DNA of 64,000 nucleotides, taken from NCBI RefSeq assembly GCF_031585635.1, contig NZ_CP134197.1:868001-932000 (forward strand), in the 5' to 3' direction. The DNA comes from Paraburkholderia sp. FT54 (GTDB lineage Bacteria; Pseudomonadota; Gammaproteobacteria; Burkholderiales; Burkholderiaceae). Shown here piece by piece: positions 44,043-52,512 of the stretch (position 1 is the first letter of the stretch; each line of letters starts with the position of its first letter). Both the position numbers and the translations under genes were made by a program. The notes beneath the pieces are model-generated. The model saw nothing but the letters and a program-made list of their open reading frames with translations. It was not told where the DNA came from and did not search any database.

Positions 44043-44909
44043 ATGCCGACCTTGCGCATGTTGAGAACCTTTCGGGCCGTCGCGCGCACCGGATCATTCG
44101 CGGCCGCGGCCGGGAGCGTCGCGCTGACCCAGGCGGCGGTCAGCTTGCAGATGCGCGGGCTCGAACAGGCGCTCGGCCGCCAGCTGTTCGACCGCAGCGG
44201 CCGGCAGATTGCGCTGAGCCGCCACGGACAAGATATCTGGCCGAAGGTCGAGCAGATTTTCGATCTGCTGGCCGAACTCGAAGCGACGCCGGCGGATTCG
44301 ATGGTCGGGCCGGTGACCATCGGCGCGGTGGTGTCGGTGATCGGCGCGCTGTCGCTGGTCATCGCGCGTTTGAAGGCCGCGCATCCGCAACTGGATGTGC
44401 GGCTGCTGTCGTCGCGCTCCGACGAACTGGCGCGGATGGTCGAGGCGGGCGAGGTCGATATCGCGGCGGTCGTCGGGCGTGCCGATACGGCGCTGCCTGA
44501 CACGCTGAAGTGGACGACGCTCTACACGGAGCCGCTGATGCTGGTGGTCAGCCGCGAAATCGGTGACAACGATCCGCGGCGGATTCTGCGCAACCACCCC
44601 TTTCTGCGCTTCGACCGGCGGGTACGCACCGGGCGCGTCGTCGAGCATGCGCTGCAGACCGTCGGCCTGACGGTCAACGAATACCTCGAACTCAACTCGA
44701 TCGAGACGATCGCCGCGCTGGTGCGCGAGAATGTCGGCGTCGCGGTGCTACCGCTTCTGCATCGCGGCAACTGGCACAACGATCCGTTACTACGCGTGCT
44801 GTCGATCTCGAATCCGCCGGTGCTGCGCACGGTCGGCATGATCCAGCGCGCGTCATATGACCGGCCCGGCATCACGCAGGCGATAATCGATAAGCTGCAC
44901 AACGACTGA
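44043..44909 (+). CDS. LysR-family transcriptional regulator of the ABC/GGT operon
   Basis: 288 residues. The N-terminal helix-turn-helix reads LRMLRTFRAVARTGSFAAAA and then LTQAAVSLQMRGLEQALG; the effector domain follows (about 90-285) with VTIGAVVSVIGAL at its start. It is divergent from the peptide ABC transporter and gamma-glutamyltransferase operon, and the shared gap holds a palindrome, so it is probably its regulator. The inducer might be the imported gamma-glutamyl compound or a product of it. Confidence 0.92.
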   Translation: MPTLRMLRTFRAVARTGSFAAAAGSVALTQAAVSLQMRGLEQALGRQLFDRSGRQIALSRHGQDIWPKVEQIFDLLAELEATPADSMVGPVTIGAVVSVIGALSLVIARLKAAHPQLDVRLLSSRSDELARMVEAGEVDIAAVVGRADTALPDTLKWTTLYTEPLMLVVSREIGDNDPRRILRNHPFLRFDRRVRTGRVVEHALQTVGLTVNEYLELNSIETIAALVRENVGVAVLPLLHRGNWHNDPLLRVLSISNPPVLRTVGMIQRASYDRPGITQAIIDKLHND

Positions 44910-45109
44910 GCGGCCGGTGCCCGCCGCTTCACCGCGGTCCATCTGCACACGACAACTTCTGGTCTGATACAGTCTTTCGTCCGGAAGCGGGGAAGCGCCT
45001 CATCAGGCGCCCGGACGCCGCCATGCGTTATCTTCGGCGACCCTTGCGCCCGACGGCGGCGCCAGCAGGCAACCCACCGGCGACCCTGAATCAATTGGAG
45101 CACGCAGCC

Positions 45110-46069
45110 ATGAAGGCTTCACCGGCGGCGGTATCACGCACGTATGCAATGCCCGAGCGAAGCGACCGCCTGGATTTCTATATACGCGATCAGGCCTCAC
45201 GCCCGGCGATTGAAGAGCCGCACAAGCACGAATACTTTCAAATTCAGATCAACCTGGGCGGCGATACGGAACAGCACATCGGCGGAGTACGCCGGCCGTT
45301 TCCTGCGGGTGCGGTTGCTTTTATCCTGCCGTATCGCTTGCATCTGATACCGCACCCCGCGCATTCACGCTTCATCGTCATCAACTTTACGCCGGCGTTT
45401 CTACACGCCAATACGGCCGGCATTGCGGATCCGCTGGACCTCGAGGATGTGTCGATCACGCAGGCGCCCGAACTCGCACCGTTCAGGCTTCAGGAGTACA
45501 TCGACTTCATTCTGGAGGGCGCCGATCTCGCCGAAATCGAGCCGGTCTTGTCGCGCATGCTGGAGGTCAATGAGACGCGGGGCTTCGGTGCGACCACCCT
45601 CCTGCGCGGGTATCTTCTTCAGCTGATCGGGATCGTATGCCAGCGACACGCGGATCAGCTACTGCGGCTTTCCTCGCGTAACGTACAACGACTCGGCCGA
45701 CGCGACGCTCTAGTCCGCGTGGACCGTCACGTCAATGCCCATCTCGCGAGCGACGCGCTGTCTCTGACCTCGGCCGCCGCCGCCGCGTTTCTATCGCCGA
45801 ACTATCTTACTCATCTCATCAAGAAAGAGACGGGCCGGACATTCGTCGAGTGGGTGACCGAGCGGCGCATCGCACGCGCAAAGGATCTGCTGGCAAACGA
45901 CAACCGGCGCATCAAGGACATTGCGTTCCTGGTCGGCTATCGCGACGAAGCCTATTTTTCGAGGCGGTTTCGTCAGTCGGTCGGTCAGTCGCCGAGCGAC
46001 TTTCGCGACATGCACCGCAGTGCCGGTCAACGAAACGATGGCGCAACCGCACACAAAGGCGCACCGTAA
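45110..46069 (+). CDS. AraC-family transcriptional regulator
   Basis: 319 residues from the ATG at 45110 with GGAG about ten bases upstream; the earlier in-frame ATG at 45023 adds a stretch without similarity. An N-terminal cupin-like sensor domain (about 25-130, with EEPHKHEYFQIQINL) is followed by the C-terminal double helix-turn-helix (about 215-310): FLSPNYLTHLIKKETGRTF and IKDIAFLVGYRDEAYFSRRF match the AraC/XylS consensus. It precedes an acylpyruvate-hydrolase-like gene by 90 bases on the same strand, and probably senses a sugar or sugar acid. Confidence 0.92.
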   Translation: MKASPAAVSRTYAMPERSDRLDFYIRDQASRPAIEEPHKHEYFQIQINLGGDTEQHIGGVRRPFPAGAVAFILPYRLHLIPHPAHSRFIVINFTPAFLHANTAGIADPLDLEDVSITQAPELAPFRLQEYIDFILEGADLAEIEPVLSRMLEVNETRGFGATTLLRGYLLQLIGIVCQRHADQLLRLSSRNVQRLGRRDALVRVDRHVNAHLASDALSLTSAAAAAFLSPNYLTHLIKKETGRTFVEWVTERRIARAKDLLANDNRRIKDIAFLVGYRDEAYFSRRFRQSVGQSPSDFRDMHRSAGQRNDGATAHKGAP

Positions 46070-46158
46070 GATCGTCCTGGTGTTCGGCGGGTTTGTCCTG
46101 CACGACGCGTTCGCAAGCCGATATCGTAGGTAGGCCAATACTACTCGCGAGGCTTACC

Positions 46159-46860
46159 ATGACCGAATACTCAGTGACACCACCCACGATCACCTCCGTT
46201 GCCGTGAGCGGCTCGACGAGCCGCTTTCCCGTGCGCCGCGTGTTCTGCGTGGGGCGCAACTATGCCGACCATGCACGCGAAATGGGCGCCAACCCGGACC
46301 GGGATCCGCCGTTCTTTTTCTCCAAGCCTGCCGATGCCATCGTGCCAGCGAACGGCGTGCTTCCATACCCGCCGCTTACCTCTGACTTGCATCATGAGAT
46401 TGAACTCGTCATTGCGCTCGGCAAGGAAGGAAAGGACATCGCCCCCGAAAACGCACTCGATTTTGTCTGGGGCTATGGCGTTGGAGTCGATCTCACACGC
46501 CGGGATCTCCAGGCGACGGCGAAGAAACTGAGCCGTCCGTGGGACTGGGCGAAAGGCTTCGACGCGTCCGCGCCGGTGAGCGAGATCAAACCCGCGTCCG
46601 GGCTGGGCCATCCATCCAGCGGCCGGATCTGGTTGTCCGTGAATGGCGACGTTCGTCAGCAAGGCGATCTCAGTGAGATGATCTGGCCTGTCGCGGACAT
46701 CATCAGTTACGTGTCTCAGGCCGTGACTGTAAAACCGGGAGACCTTATCTTCAGCGGAACACCCGCTGGCGTCGGCGCACTGCGCCCAGGCGACAAGGTC
46801 ACAGGCGGATTGGACGGCGTTGCAACCTTTAGTTTCGAGGTAGGCCCGCTGGCCGGATGA
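46159..46860 (+). CDS. Fumarylacetoacetate hydrolase family protein (acylpyruvate hydrolase-like)
   Basis: 233 residues from the ATG at 46159. The compact FAH domain begins with RRVFCVGRNYADHAREMG and has the metal-binding set SDLHHEIELVIAL (His, Glu, Glu) and an Asp in YGVGVDLTRRDLQ, as in FAHD1/YcgM-type acylpyruvate hydrolases and oxaloacetate decarboxylases. It is the short form of the superfamily, unlike the long XylX-like protein at 5670-6890. In this context it could cleave or dehydrate a keto acid from aldarate breakdown. The substrate is not visible. Confidence 0.88.
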   Translation: MTEYSVTPPTITSVAVSGSTSRFPVRRVFCVGRNYADHAREMGANPDRDPPFFFSKPADAIVPANGVLPYPPLTSDLHHEIELVIALGKEGKDIAPENALDFVWGYGVGVDLTRRDLQATAKKLSRPWDWAKGFDASAPVSEIKPASGLGHPSSGRIWLSVNGDVRQQGDLSEMIWPVADIISYVSQAVTVKPGDLIFSGTPAGVGALRPGDKVTGGLDGVATFSFEVGPLAG

Positions 46861-46901
46861 ACGAGGCGCGGGAAGTAGCCGCAAGGTCTAGTCTGCGAAC
46901 G

Positions 46902-46929
46902 AGTGCGTCCGGCGCGAACCGGGCGCACT
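46902..46929. terminator. Hairpin between convergent genes
   Basis: AGTGCGTCCGG pairs with CCGGGCGCACT (one mismatch) around the loop CGCGAA and is followed by TT. It lies between the FAH-family gene ending at 46860 and the uronate dehydrogenase gene ending at 46954. Confidence 0.6.
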
Positions 46930-46953
46930 TTCGCGGGAAGACGCGCGCCGCGC

Positions 46954-47760
46954 TCAATCTATCCGCAGCGGTTCACCGTCGAATTCGACCATGCAGCCGG
47001 GGCCGCCATGAAACAGCGCTTCGCGCGCATCTTCCACCTTCCCCGTTGCCGCGATCTCAGCCGCGTACAGTTCGGCGTCATCTTCCGGCACGTACCCGAG
47101 ATAGCGCACGTCGGCATTGTCCCAGCGATTGCGCGCGTTATTGGATACGCCATACACGACCGCGAAGTGGAAGTCCGGATAGTCGATACAGCGGCGCGCC
47201 ACCTGCACCATGTCGCGATGGCTGATCCACGTGAAGAGGTGGCGCGGTACGGTCGGCTTGTTGTCCGGGCGGAACGAGCCGATCCGGATGCAGGCAACCG
47301 ACATGCCATGCTTGTCGGCGTACATCCGGCCTAGCGCCTCGCCGAACACCTTCGAGATGCCATAGCGGCTATCAGGGCGCGGCTCGACGCTGTTGTCGAT
47401 CATCCGGTCGCGACGATGAAAACCCACGGCATGGTTCGAACTCGCGAACACCACGCGCTTGACGCCTGCTTGCCGCGCCGCTTCGAACACGTTGTAGCAA
47501 CCCTCGATGTTCATGTCACGGATGCGCTCCCAGCGAGCCTCGTCGGGGATCCCGGCAAGATGCACGACGACGTCGACTCCCTCCATGGCCGGCAGAAGAT
47601 CCTCCAGCCGCGTGATGTCCGCGGTGACGATTTCCTCGCCTTCCTGCGCCTGCGCCTGCGGCGCGATATCGGCGAGGCGCAGCGCATAGTGGCCCTGGAA
47701 ACCGGCGCGGAGCACGCGTCCAATGTGACCGGCCGCGCCGGTAATCAGTACTCGAGTCAT
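46954..47760 (-). CDS. udh: Uronate dehydrogenase (NAD-dependent, SDR fold)
   Basis: 268 residues, the family's usual length. The extended-SDR nucleotide motif is VLITGAAGHIG, the active site YGISK (Tyr and Lys), and the stretches VVFASSNHAVGFHRRD and VACIRIGSF parallel Pseudomonas Udh as I remember it. The enzyme oxidises D-galacturonate or D-glucuronate to the aldaro-lactone in the cytosol, the first step of the oxidative uronate route to galactarate or glucarate. It follows the GntR gene by 33 bases and an aldonate-type dehydratase on the same strand. UxaA/GarD dehydratases elsewhere in the window would take the aldarate further. Confidence 0.85.
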   Translation of the reverse strand: MTRVLITGAAGHIGRVLRAGFQGHYALRLADIAPQAQAQEGEEIVTADITRLEDLLPAMEGVDVVVHLAGIPDEARWERIRDMNIEGCYNVFEAARQAGVKRVVFASSNHAVGFHRRDRMIDNSVEPRPDSRYGISKVFGEALGRMYADKHGMSVACIRIGSFRPDNKPTVPRHLFTWISHRDMVQVARRCIDYPDFHFAVVYGVSNNARNRWDNADVRYLGYVPEDDAELYAAEIAATGKVEDAREALFHGGPGCMVEFDGEPLRID

Positions 47761-47792
47761 TGATACCCTCTCTGTGATTCAGGTAAAAACAG

Positions 47793-48536
47793 TTAATCGG
47801 TTTCGCCTTTCTGTACGGCGTAGCCAGCCGAGCGGCGATGGTGCGCTTCGAGATACGCATCGCGCGATGGCACCAGGTGGTCACGGCATAACCTGATCAA
47901 CGATTCCCGGTCGCCGGTTCGGAGCGCCTCGATCATCTGGTGATGCTCGGCGCGAGCCTTCTCCAGATATTGAGGAAACACGATAGATACCGAACGGATG
48001 GCATGCGTGCGGCGCTCATACTCGCGAATCGCCTCGGTGAGAACCTGGCTTTCCGACAGCGCAAAAAACGCATGGTGAAAAGCCATGTTCGCGCGGAACA
48101 CGCGCCGCAGATCGCCGGCGACGGCAGCTTCGTCGTGCTCTGCCTGAATTGCCGTCAATGCAGCGAGCGCCTCGCTGCTGACCGGAAAAACGATGCGCTT
48201 CGCCGCATCCGCTTCGAGCAGCTCGCGTAGCGCATACAGCTCCGTGACTTCGCGCGGTGTAAACGACTTGACCAGCGCGCCTACATTCTTGCGGCGCTCC
48301 ACCAGGCCGCGCCGCTCCACCTCTGCCAGCACCTGACGCGCGACATGGCGCTTCAGGTTGAAGCGCTCGCACAGATCGTCTTCCACGAGCCGTTCGCGTG
48401 GATGCAGAACGCCAAGGACGATCTGCTCCTCGAGTTCGTCCGAGACGCTGCGCAGCGTCTCGTCGATATTGCGGTCGCGCTCGACCGGCTTCGCAGTGGG
48501 TGCATCGGAGCGTTTGGGCTTGGCAGCGTTGCTCAT
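47793..48536 (-). CDS. GntR-family regulator, FadR/FCD subgroup
   Basis: 247 residues. The winged helix-turn-helix (about 28-95) shows LEEQIVLGVLHPRERLVED and RFNLKRHVARQVLAEVERRGLV; the FCD domain (about 100-225) contains ELYALRELLEADAAKR and paired histidines (NMAFHHAFF, HHQMIEAL) that bind a metal and a carboxylic acid effector. It lies between the dehydratase and udh genes, likely in one operon, and probably represses it until a uronate, aldarate or keto acid is present. A site AGATTAT-CA-ATAATCT upstream of the operon is an operator candidate. Confidence 0.9.
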   Translation of the reverse strand: MSNAAKPKRSDAPTAKPVERDRNIDETLRSVSDELEEQIVLGVLHPRERLVEDDLCERFNLKRHVARQVLAEVERRGLVERRKNVGALVKSFTPREVTELYALRELLEADAAKRIVFPVSSEALAALTAIQAEHDEAAVAGDLRRVFRANMAFHHAFFALSESQVLTEAIREYERRTHAIRSVSIVFPQYLEKARAEHHQMIEALRTGDRESLIRLCRDHLVPSRDAYLEAHHRRSAGYAVQKGETD

Positions 48537-48590
48537 AGAAAAGGATCCGCAAAATGATCTAAGCCGCGAGCCTATACGAAAATATGATCT

Positions 48591-50330
48591 TCAACCCTTG
48601 TTTCCGTTGCCGGGAACGGTCGCGGTGATACGGGCAGCTTGTAGAAAGTCAAAGTCGCAGCCCTGGTCGGCCTGAGTGATCGTGGTCAGAAAGAGTTTGC
48701 GATAACCACGCTCGTCGGGATCGACAGGCCGCGCCGGCAACGTGGCGAGACGAGCCGCGATTTCCTCGTCACTGAGGACAACTTCGATAGACCGTTGTGC
48801 CACGCTCAGGCGAATCCGGTCACCCGTTTGTACGATCGCGAGGGGACCGCCGATCGCCGCTTCCGGTGTGACGTGAAGGACCACGGTGCCGGACGCCGTG
48901 CCGCTCATGCGGCCATCCGAAATGCGCACCATGTCTTTCACGCCCTGGCGGCCGAGCTTGCGCGGGATCGGAATGTAGCCCGCTTCCGGCATCCCCGGTG
49001 CACCGACCGGACCGATCCGCTTGAGCACGAGTATGTCGTGCGCTTCCACTTCCAGCTCCGGATCGTCGATACGGCGAGCCAGATCCTCCGCGTCCTCGAA
49101 GACGACGGCCCGCCCTTCGTGCTCCATCAGGCTGGCGCTTGCCGCTGACTGCTTGATGATCGCGCCGCCCGGCGCAAGGTTGCCACGCAGCACAGCAATC
49201 CCGCCTTGCGGAAAGATCGGGCGGGCAAACGGGCGGACAACTTCTTGCGGGAAACTCGCCGGGGCGGCGTCCAGTTCCTCGCCGAGCGTACGGCCGGTCA
49301 CGGTGAGCGCGTCGAGATGCAGCAGGCCTTTCATTTCGCGCATGACCGTGGTCAGCCCGCCGGCGCGATGCAGATCTTCCATGTAATGCTGTCCAGACGG
49401 TTTCAAATCGACGAGCACCGGCGTTTCACGCGCGATCCGGTCGAGTTGCTCGAGGTCGATGCGAATCCCGAGCCGGCCCGCAATTGCCGTGAGGTGAATG
49501 ATGCCGTTGGTCGAGCCGCCGATGGCGAGCAGCACGCGCAACGCGTTTTCGATCGCCTTGGGCGTCAGGATGGCCGCTGGACTCAGATCCTTGCCGATCA
49601 TCGCCACGGCCTGCGCGCCGGTGCGCTCCGCAATGCGGATACGGTCGGCGGTCACCGCAGGCGCGGACGCGCCACCCGGCAGCATGATGCCCAAGGCTTC
49701 CGCGATGCAGGCCATCGTGCTTGCCGTTCCCATCACCGAACAGGTCCCGACCGTCGCGACGAGCTGATTGTTGACCGCTTCGATCTCGGCTTCGTCGATC
49801 TGGTCGCCGCGAAAACTCGCCCAGAAACGACGGCAGTCCGTGCACGCCCCCACCCGTTCACCGCGATGCGAGCCGGTGAGCATGGCACCCGTCACCAGTT
49901 GAATAGCGGGAACGCCCGCTGCCGCCGCACCCATCAACTGGGCCGGCACGGTTTTGTCGCAGCCGCCGATCAGCACCACTGCGTCCATCGGCTGGGCCCG
50001 GATCATCTCCTCCGTGTCCATCGACATCAGATTGCGCAGATACATGCTGGTCGGATGCGAAAAACTCTCGGCGATCGAAATGGTCGGGAATTCGACAGGC
50101 AGCCCGCCAGCCAGCATCACGCCGCGTTTTACGGCCTCGATCAACTGCGGCGCGTTGCCGTGGCACGGGTTGTAGGCACTGCCCGTGTTCGCAATGGCCA
50201 CGATGGGACGCGACAACGCGTCGTCGGTATAGCCCGCGCCCTTGATGAACGCCTTGCGCAGAAAAAGCGAGAAACCTTCATCGCCGTAGTTCGTCAGGCC
50301 CTGCCGCAAGCCGCTTTTCTTCTCGCTCAT
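48591..50330 (-). CDS. IlvD/Edd-family sugar acid dehydratase (aldonate dehydratase type)
   Basis: 579 residues, the length of L-arabinonate and D-xylonate dehydratases. The three cysteines that ligate an iron-sulfur cluster are seen in NPCHGN, GGCDKTVPA and GTCSVMGTASTM, and the C-terminal DGRMSGTASGTVVLHVTPEA is the family signature. Members remove water from aldonic acids to give 2-keto-3-deoxy acids; true IlvD for branched amino acids is less likely given the neighbours. It heads the minus-strand operon with gntR and udh and is divergent from a hydroxyacid dehydrogenase and a DapA-family gene, a set that recalls L-arabinonate or related routes. Confidence 0.9.
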   Translation of the reverse strand: MSEKKSGLRQGLTNYGDEGFSLFLRKAFIKGAGYTDDALSRPIVAIANTGSAYNPCHGNAPQLIEAVKRGVMLAGGLPVEFPTISIAESFSHPTSMYLRNLMSMDTEEMIRAQPMDAVVLIGGCDKTVPAQLMGAAAAGVPAIQLVTGAMLTGSHRGERVGACTDCRRFWASFRGDQIDEAEIEAVNNQLVATVGTCSVMGTASTMACIAEALGIMLPGGASAPAVTADRIRIAERTGAQAVAMIGKDLSPAAILTPKAIENALRVLLAIGGSTNGIIHLTAIAGRLGIRIDLEQLDRIARETPVLVDLKPSGQHYMEDLHRAGGLTTVMREMKGLLHLDALTVTGRTLGEELDAAPASFPQEVVRPFARPIFPQGGIAVLRGNLAPGGAIIKQSAASASLMEHEGRAVVFEDAEDLARRIDDPELEVEAHDILVLKRIGPVGAPGMPEAGYIPIPRKLGRQGVKDMVRISDGRMSGTASGTVVLHVTPEAAIGGPLAIVQTGDRIRLSVAQRSIEVVLSDEEIAARLATLPARPVDPDERGYRKLFLTTITQADQGCDFDFLQAARITATVPGNGNKG

Positions 50331-50352
50331 GGTTGCTCCTAAATCTTCGATG

Positions 50353-50368
50353 AGATTATCAATAATCT
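50353..50368. promoter_or_regulatory. Operator-like inverted repeat in the ilvD-like/ghrB divergent region
   Basis: AGATTAT-CA-ATAATCT has perfect 7-bp arms with a 2-base spacer, the usual size of a GntR/FCD site. It lies 23 bases upstream of the dehydratase start (50330) and about 105 bases from the divergent start at 50474. Confidence 0.5.
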
Positions 50369-50473
50369 TGACGAGGATGTTACCGATACTTATAGTCTGT
50401 CCGCAAGCGATTCTTTTTTTGTTGCGGTCGGTGCCGCATTTCCTCTCTTCAGCAGCCTTCCGCCGAGGTCTTC

Positions 50474-51472
50474 ATGAAGCATGTCGTGGCCTATCGTTCA
50501 TTGCCTCCAGCCGTGCTGGGGCTTCTTCGCGAGCACTGTTCCGTCAAGCTGGTCGACGTTTCGTCCGGCGACCTCGCGCCGTTCAGGCACGCCTTGGGCG
50601 CGGCTCACGGAATGGTCGGCAACAATCTCAAGATAACGCCTGAGATCCTCGATGCCGCGCCTTTGCTCGAAGTCGCGTCCACCATTTCGGCCGGCTTCGA
50701 CGCGTTCGATGTCCCCGAACTCTCGCGCCGCGGCATCGTTTTGACGAATACGCCGGAAGAAGTCACCGAAACCACTGCCGATCTCGTGTTCAGCCTGATC
50801 CTCGCGACCGCCCGGCGCATTTCGGAACTTGCAGCCTGGACGCGGCGCGGCCAGTGGACGCGCACTATCGGCGAGGCGCAATTCGGTGTCGACGTGCACC
50901 ACAAAACGCTGGGAATCGTCGGGCTTGGGCGCATTGGCAGCGCGGTTGCGAGGCGCGCCGCGCTCGGCTTCGGCATGGACGTGATCTATTCCAACCGCTC
51001 CCGCAACCCCGAAGCAGAGGAGCGCTACGGCGCGCAATGGCGGCCGCTTCCCGAACTGCTCGCGACTGCGGATTTCGTTTGCGTGCTGGTGCCGCTATCG
51101 CCCGCCACCGAGCGACTGATCGGCAGCGCCGAGCTCGGGACCATGAAGCCGTCGGCCATCCTCATCAACTGTGCTCGCGGACAGGTCGTCGACGAAGCCG
51201 CCCTCATCGAACATCTTCGTGACGGCCGCATCCGCGGCGCCGGTCTCGATGTATTCGAACGCGAACCGGTGTCGCCGGACTCGCCGCTGCTGCAGTTACC
51301 GAACGTGGTAGCGGTGCCGCATATCGGCTCCGCTACGCAACAGACGCGCGAAAACATGGCCATGCGCGCGGTACGCAATCTCATCGACGCACTCGACGGC
51401 CAGCTCTCGTCGACCTGTGTCAATCCCGAAGCGCTCCACGCCCGCACGTCTGCGCAACAGATCGCAGGCTGA
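50474..51472 (+). CDS. D-2-hydroxyacid dehydrogenase (GhrB / 2-ketogluconate reductase type)
   Basis: 332 residues. The nucleotide-binding motif is LGIVGLGRIGSAVARRA; the catalytic triad is visible as Arg in NCARGQVVDE, Glu in FEREPVSP and His in PHIGSATQQTRENM. The family reduces glyoxylate, hydroxypyruvate or 2-keto-gluconate with NAD(P)H in the cytosol. It shares an operon with the DapA-family lyase (41-base gap) and is divergent from the aldonate dehydratase. It may use a keto acid or glyoxylate released by that pathway. Confidence 0.9.
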   Translation: MKHVVAYRSLPPAVLGLLREHCSVKLVDVSSGDLAPFRHALGAAHGMVGNNLKITPEILDAAPLLEVASTISAGFDAFDVPELSRRGIVLTNTPEEVTETTADLVFSLILATARRISELAAWTRRGQWTRTIGEAQFGVDVHHKTLGIVGLGRIGSAVARRAALGFGMDVIYSNRSRNPEAEERYGAQWRPLPELLATADFVCVLVPLSPATERLIGSAELGTMKPSAILINCARGQVVDEAALIEHLRDGRIRGAGLDVFEREPVSPDSPLLQLPNVVAVPHIGSATQQTRENMAMRAVRNLIDALDGQLSSTCVNPEALHARTSAQQIAG

Positions 51473-51513
51473 ATGGCGCGAAACACGCTCACCTCAATCA
51501 AAAGGAACACGCG

Positions 51514-52443
51514 ATGACTTCAGTCAACCGGCCCCGCGGCGTTTACTCGCCCGTGGTCACGCCGTTCACAAGAGACCTTCTTCCGGATCACGAACGCTAT
51601 GTCCGTCACTGCCGATGGCTTATCGAACAGGACGTCGGACTCGCGGTTTTCGGCACCAATTCGGAAGCGAATTCGCTCGCCGTCAGCGAGAAAATGAAGC
51701 TGCTCGAAACGTTGGTTGGCGCGGACATTCCGCTCGATCGTCTGATGCCGGGCACCGGCTGCTCGGCGCTCACCGACACGGTCGAACTGACACGCCATGC
51801 GCTTTCGTTGGGGGTGAACCATGTGCTGACTCTACCGCCGTTCTACTACAAGGGCGTCACCGACGAAGGTTTGTTCCGCAGCTATGCGCAGATCATCGAA
51901 CGCGTGGGTTCCGACGCACTGCGCATTTACCTGTATCACATCCCGCCCGTGTCCCAGGTGCCGCTCAGCCTCGCGCTCATCGAGCGGCTGCTCGCCGCTT
52001 TCCCGGGCGTGATCGCCGGCGTGAAGGACAGTTCGGGCGACTGGAGCAACACCCAGGCCATGCTCGAGCGCTTCCAGCCGCATGGCTTCGATGTGTTCGC
52101 CGGCAGCGAAACGTTCCTGCTCGCCACGATGCGGTCCGGCGGTGTCGGCTGCATTACGGCGACCGGGAACGTCAATCCGGCGGCTATCGTGCAGTTGTAT
52201 CGCCACTGGCAATCAGCCGACGCCGATGCCCGTCAGGCAGCACTGGATGCCACGCGCGCGGTGTTCGCCAGGTTCCCGATGATTCCTGCGCTCAAGGCAG
52301 CGATCGGTGTGTATTCGAACGATCCCGACTGGGGCGTCGTCCGCCCTCCTCTCGTCGATCTGACGCCAGTGCAGTGCGACGCGCTCGCCGCCGCACTCGG
52401 CGAGATCGGCTTCTCGATGCCAGGTGTCGAAGTCACGGCGTGA
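51514..52443 (+). CDS. DapA-family (N-acetylneuraminate lyase superfamily) aldolase/dehydratase
   Basis: 309 residues, a TIM-barrel class I lyase. The Schiff-base Lys171 is in AGVKDSSGD and the general-base Tyr141 in YLYHIPP; the active-site loop is GTNSEANSL in place of the usual GTTGE. AAGGA lies seven bases before the ATG. Members act on 2-keto acids; because the neighbour is an IlvD-type aldonate dehydratase, a 2-keto-3-deoxy-pentonate/hexonate aldolase or dehydratase (for instance of L-2-keto-3-deoxyarabonate) is the best guess. The closing hairpin at 52463 ends the operon. Confidence 0.87.
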   Translation: MTSVNRPRGVYSPVVTPFTRDLLPDHERYVRHCRWLIEQDVGLAVFGTNSEANSLAVSEKMKLLETLVGADIPLDRLMPGTGCSALTDTVELTRHALSLGVNHVLTLPPFYYKGVTDEGLFRSYAQIIERVGSDALRIYLYHIPPVSQVPLSLALIERLLAAFPGVIAGVKDSSGDWSNTQAMLERFQPHGFDVFAGSETFLLATMRSGGVGCITATGNVNPAAIVQLYRHWQSADADARQAALDATRAVFARFPMIPALKAAIGVYSNDPDWGVVRPPLVDLTPVQCDALAAALGEIGFSMPGVEVTA

Positions 52444-52462
52444 TCGCCTGAAGAAGCGCCCG

Positions 52463-52491
52463 CCGGTTGCATGCGCAACCGGTGGTCTTTT
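52463..52491 (+). terminator. Rho-independent terminator
   Basis: CCGGTTGC-ATGC-GCAACCGG is a perfect 8-bp stem, followed after five bases by TTTT. It lies 20 bases after the DapA-family gene and before the convergent enolase-superfamily gene. The clearest intrinsic terminator in the window. Confidence 0.8.
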
Positions 52492-52512
52492 CAGCTATTC
52501 ATTGCTTCGGCT

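Noticed and set aside
48551..48592. Direct repeat ATGATCT before the GntR gene as autoregulatory site
   Set aside because: The two copies are 28 bases apart without symmetry and do not match the inverted repeat found before the operon; too weak to list.
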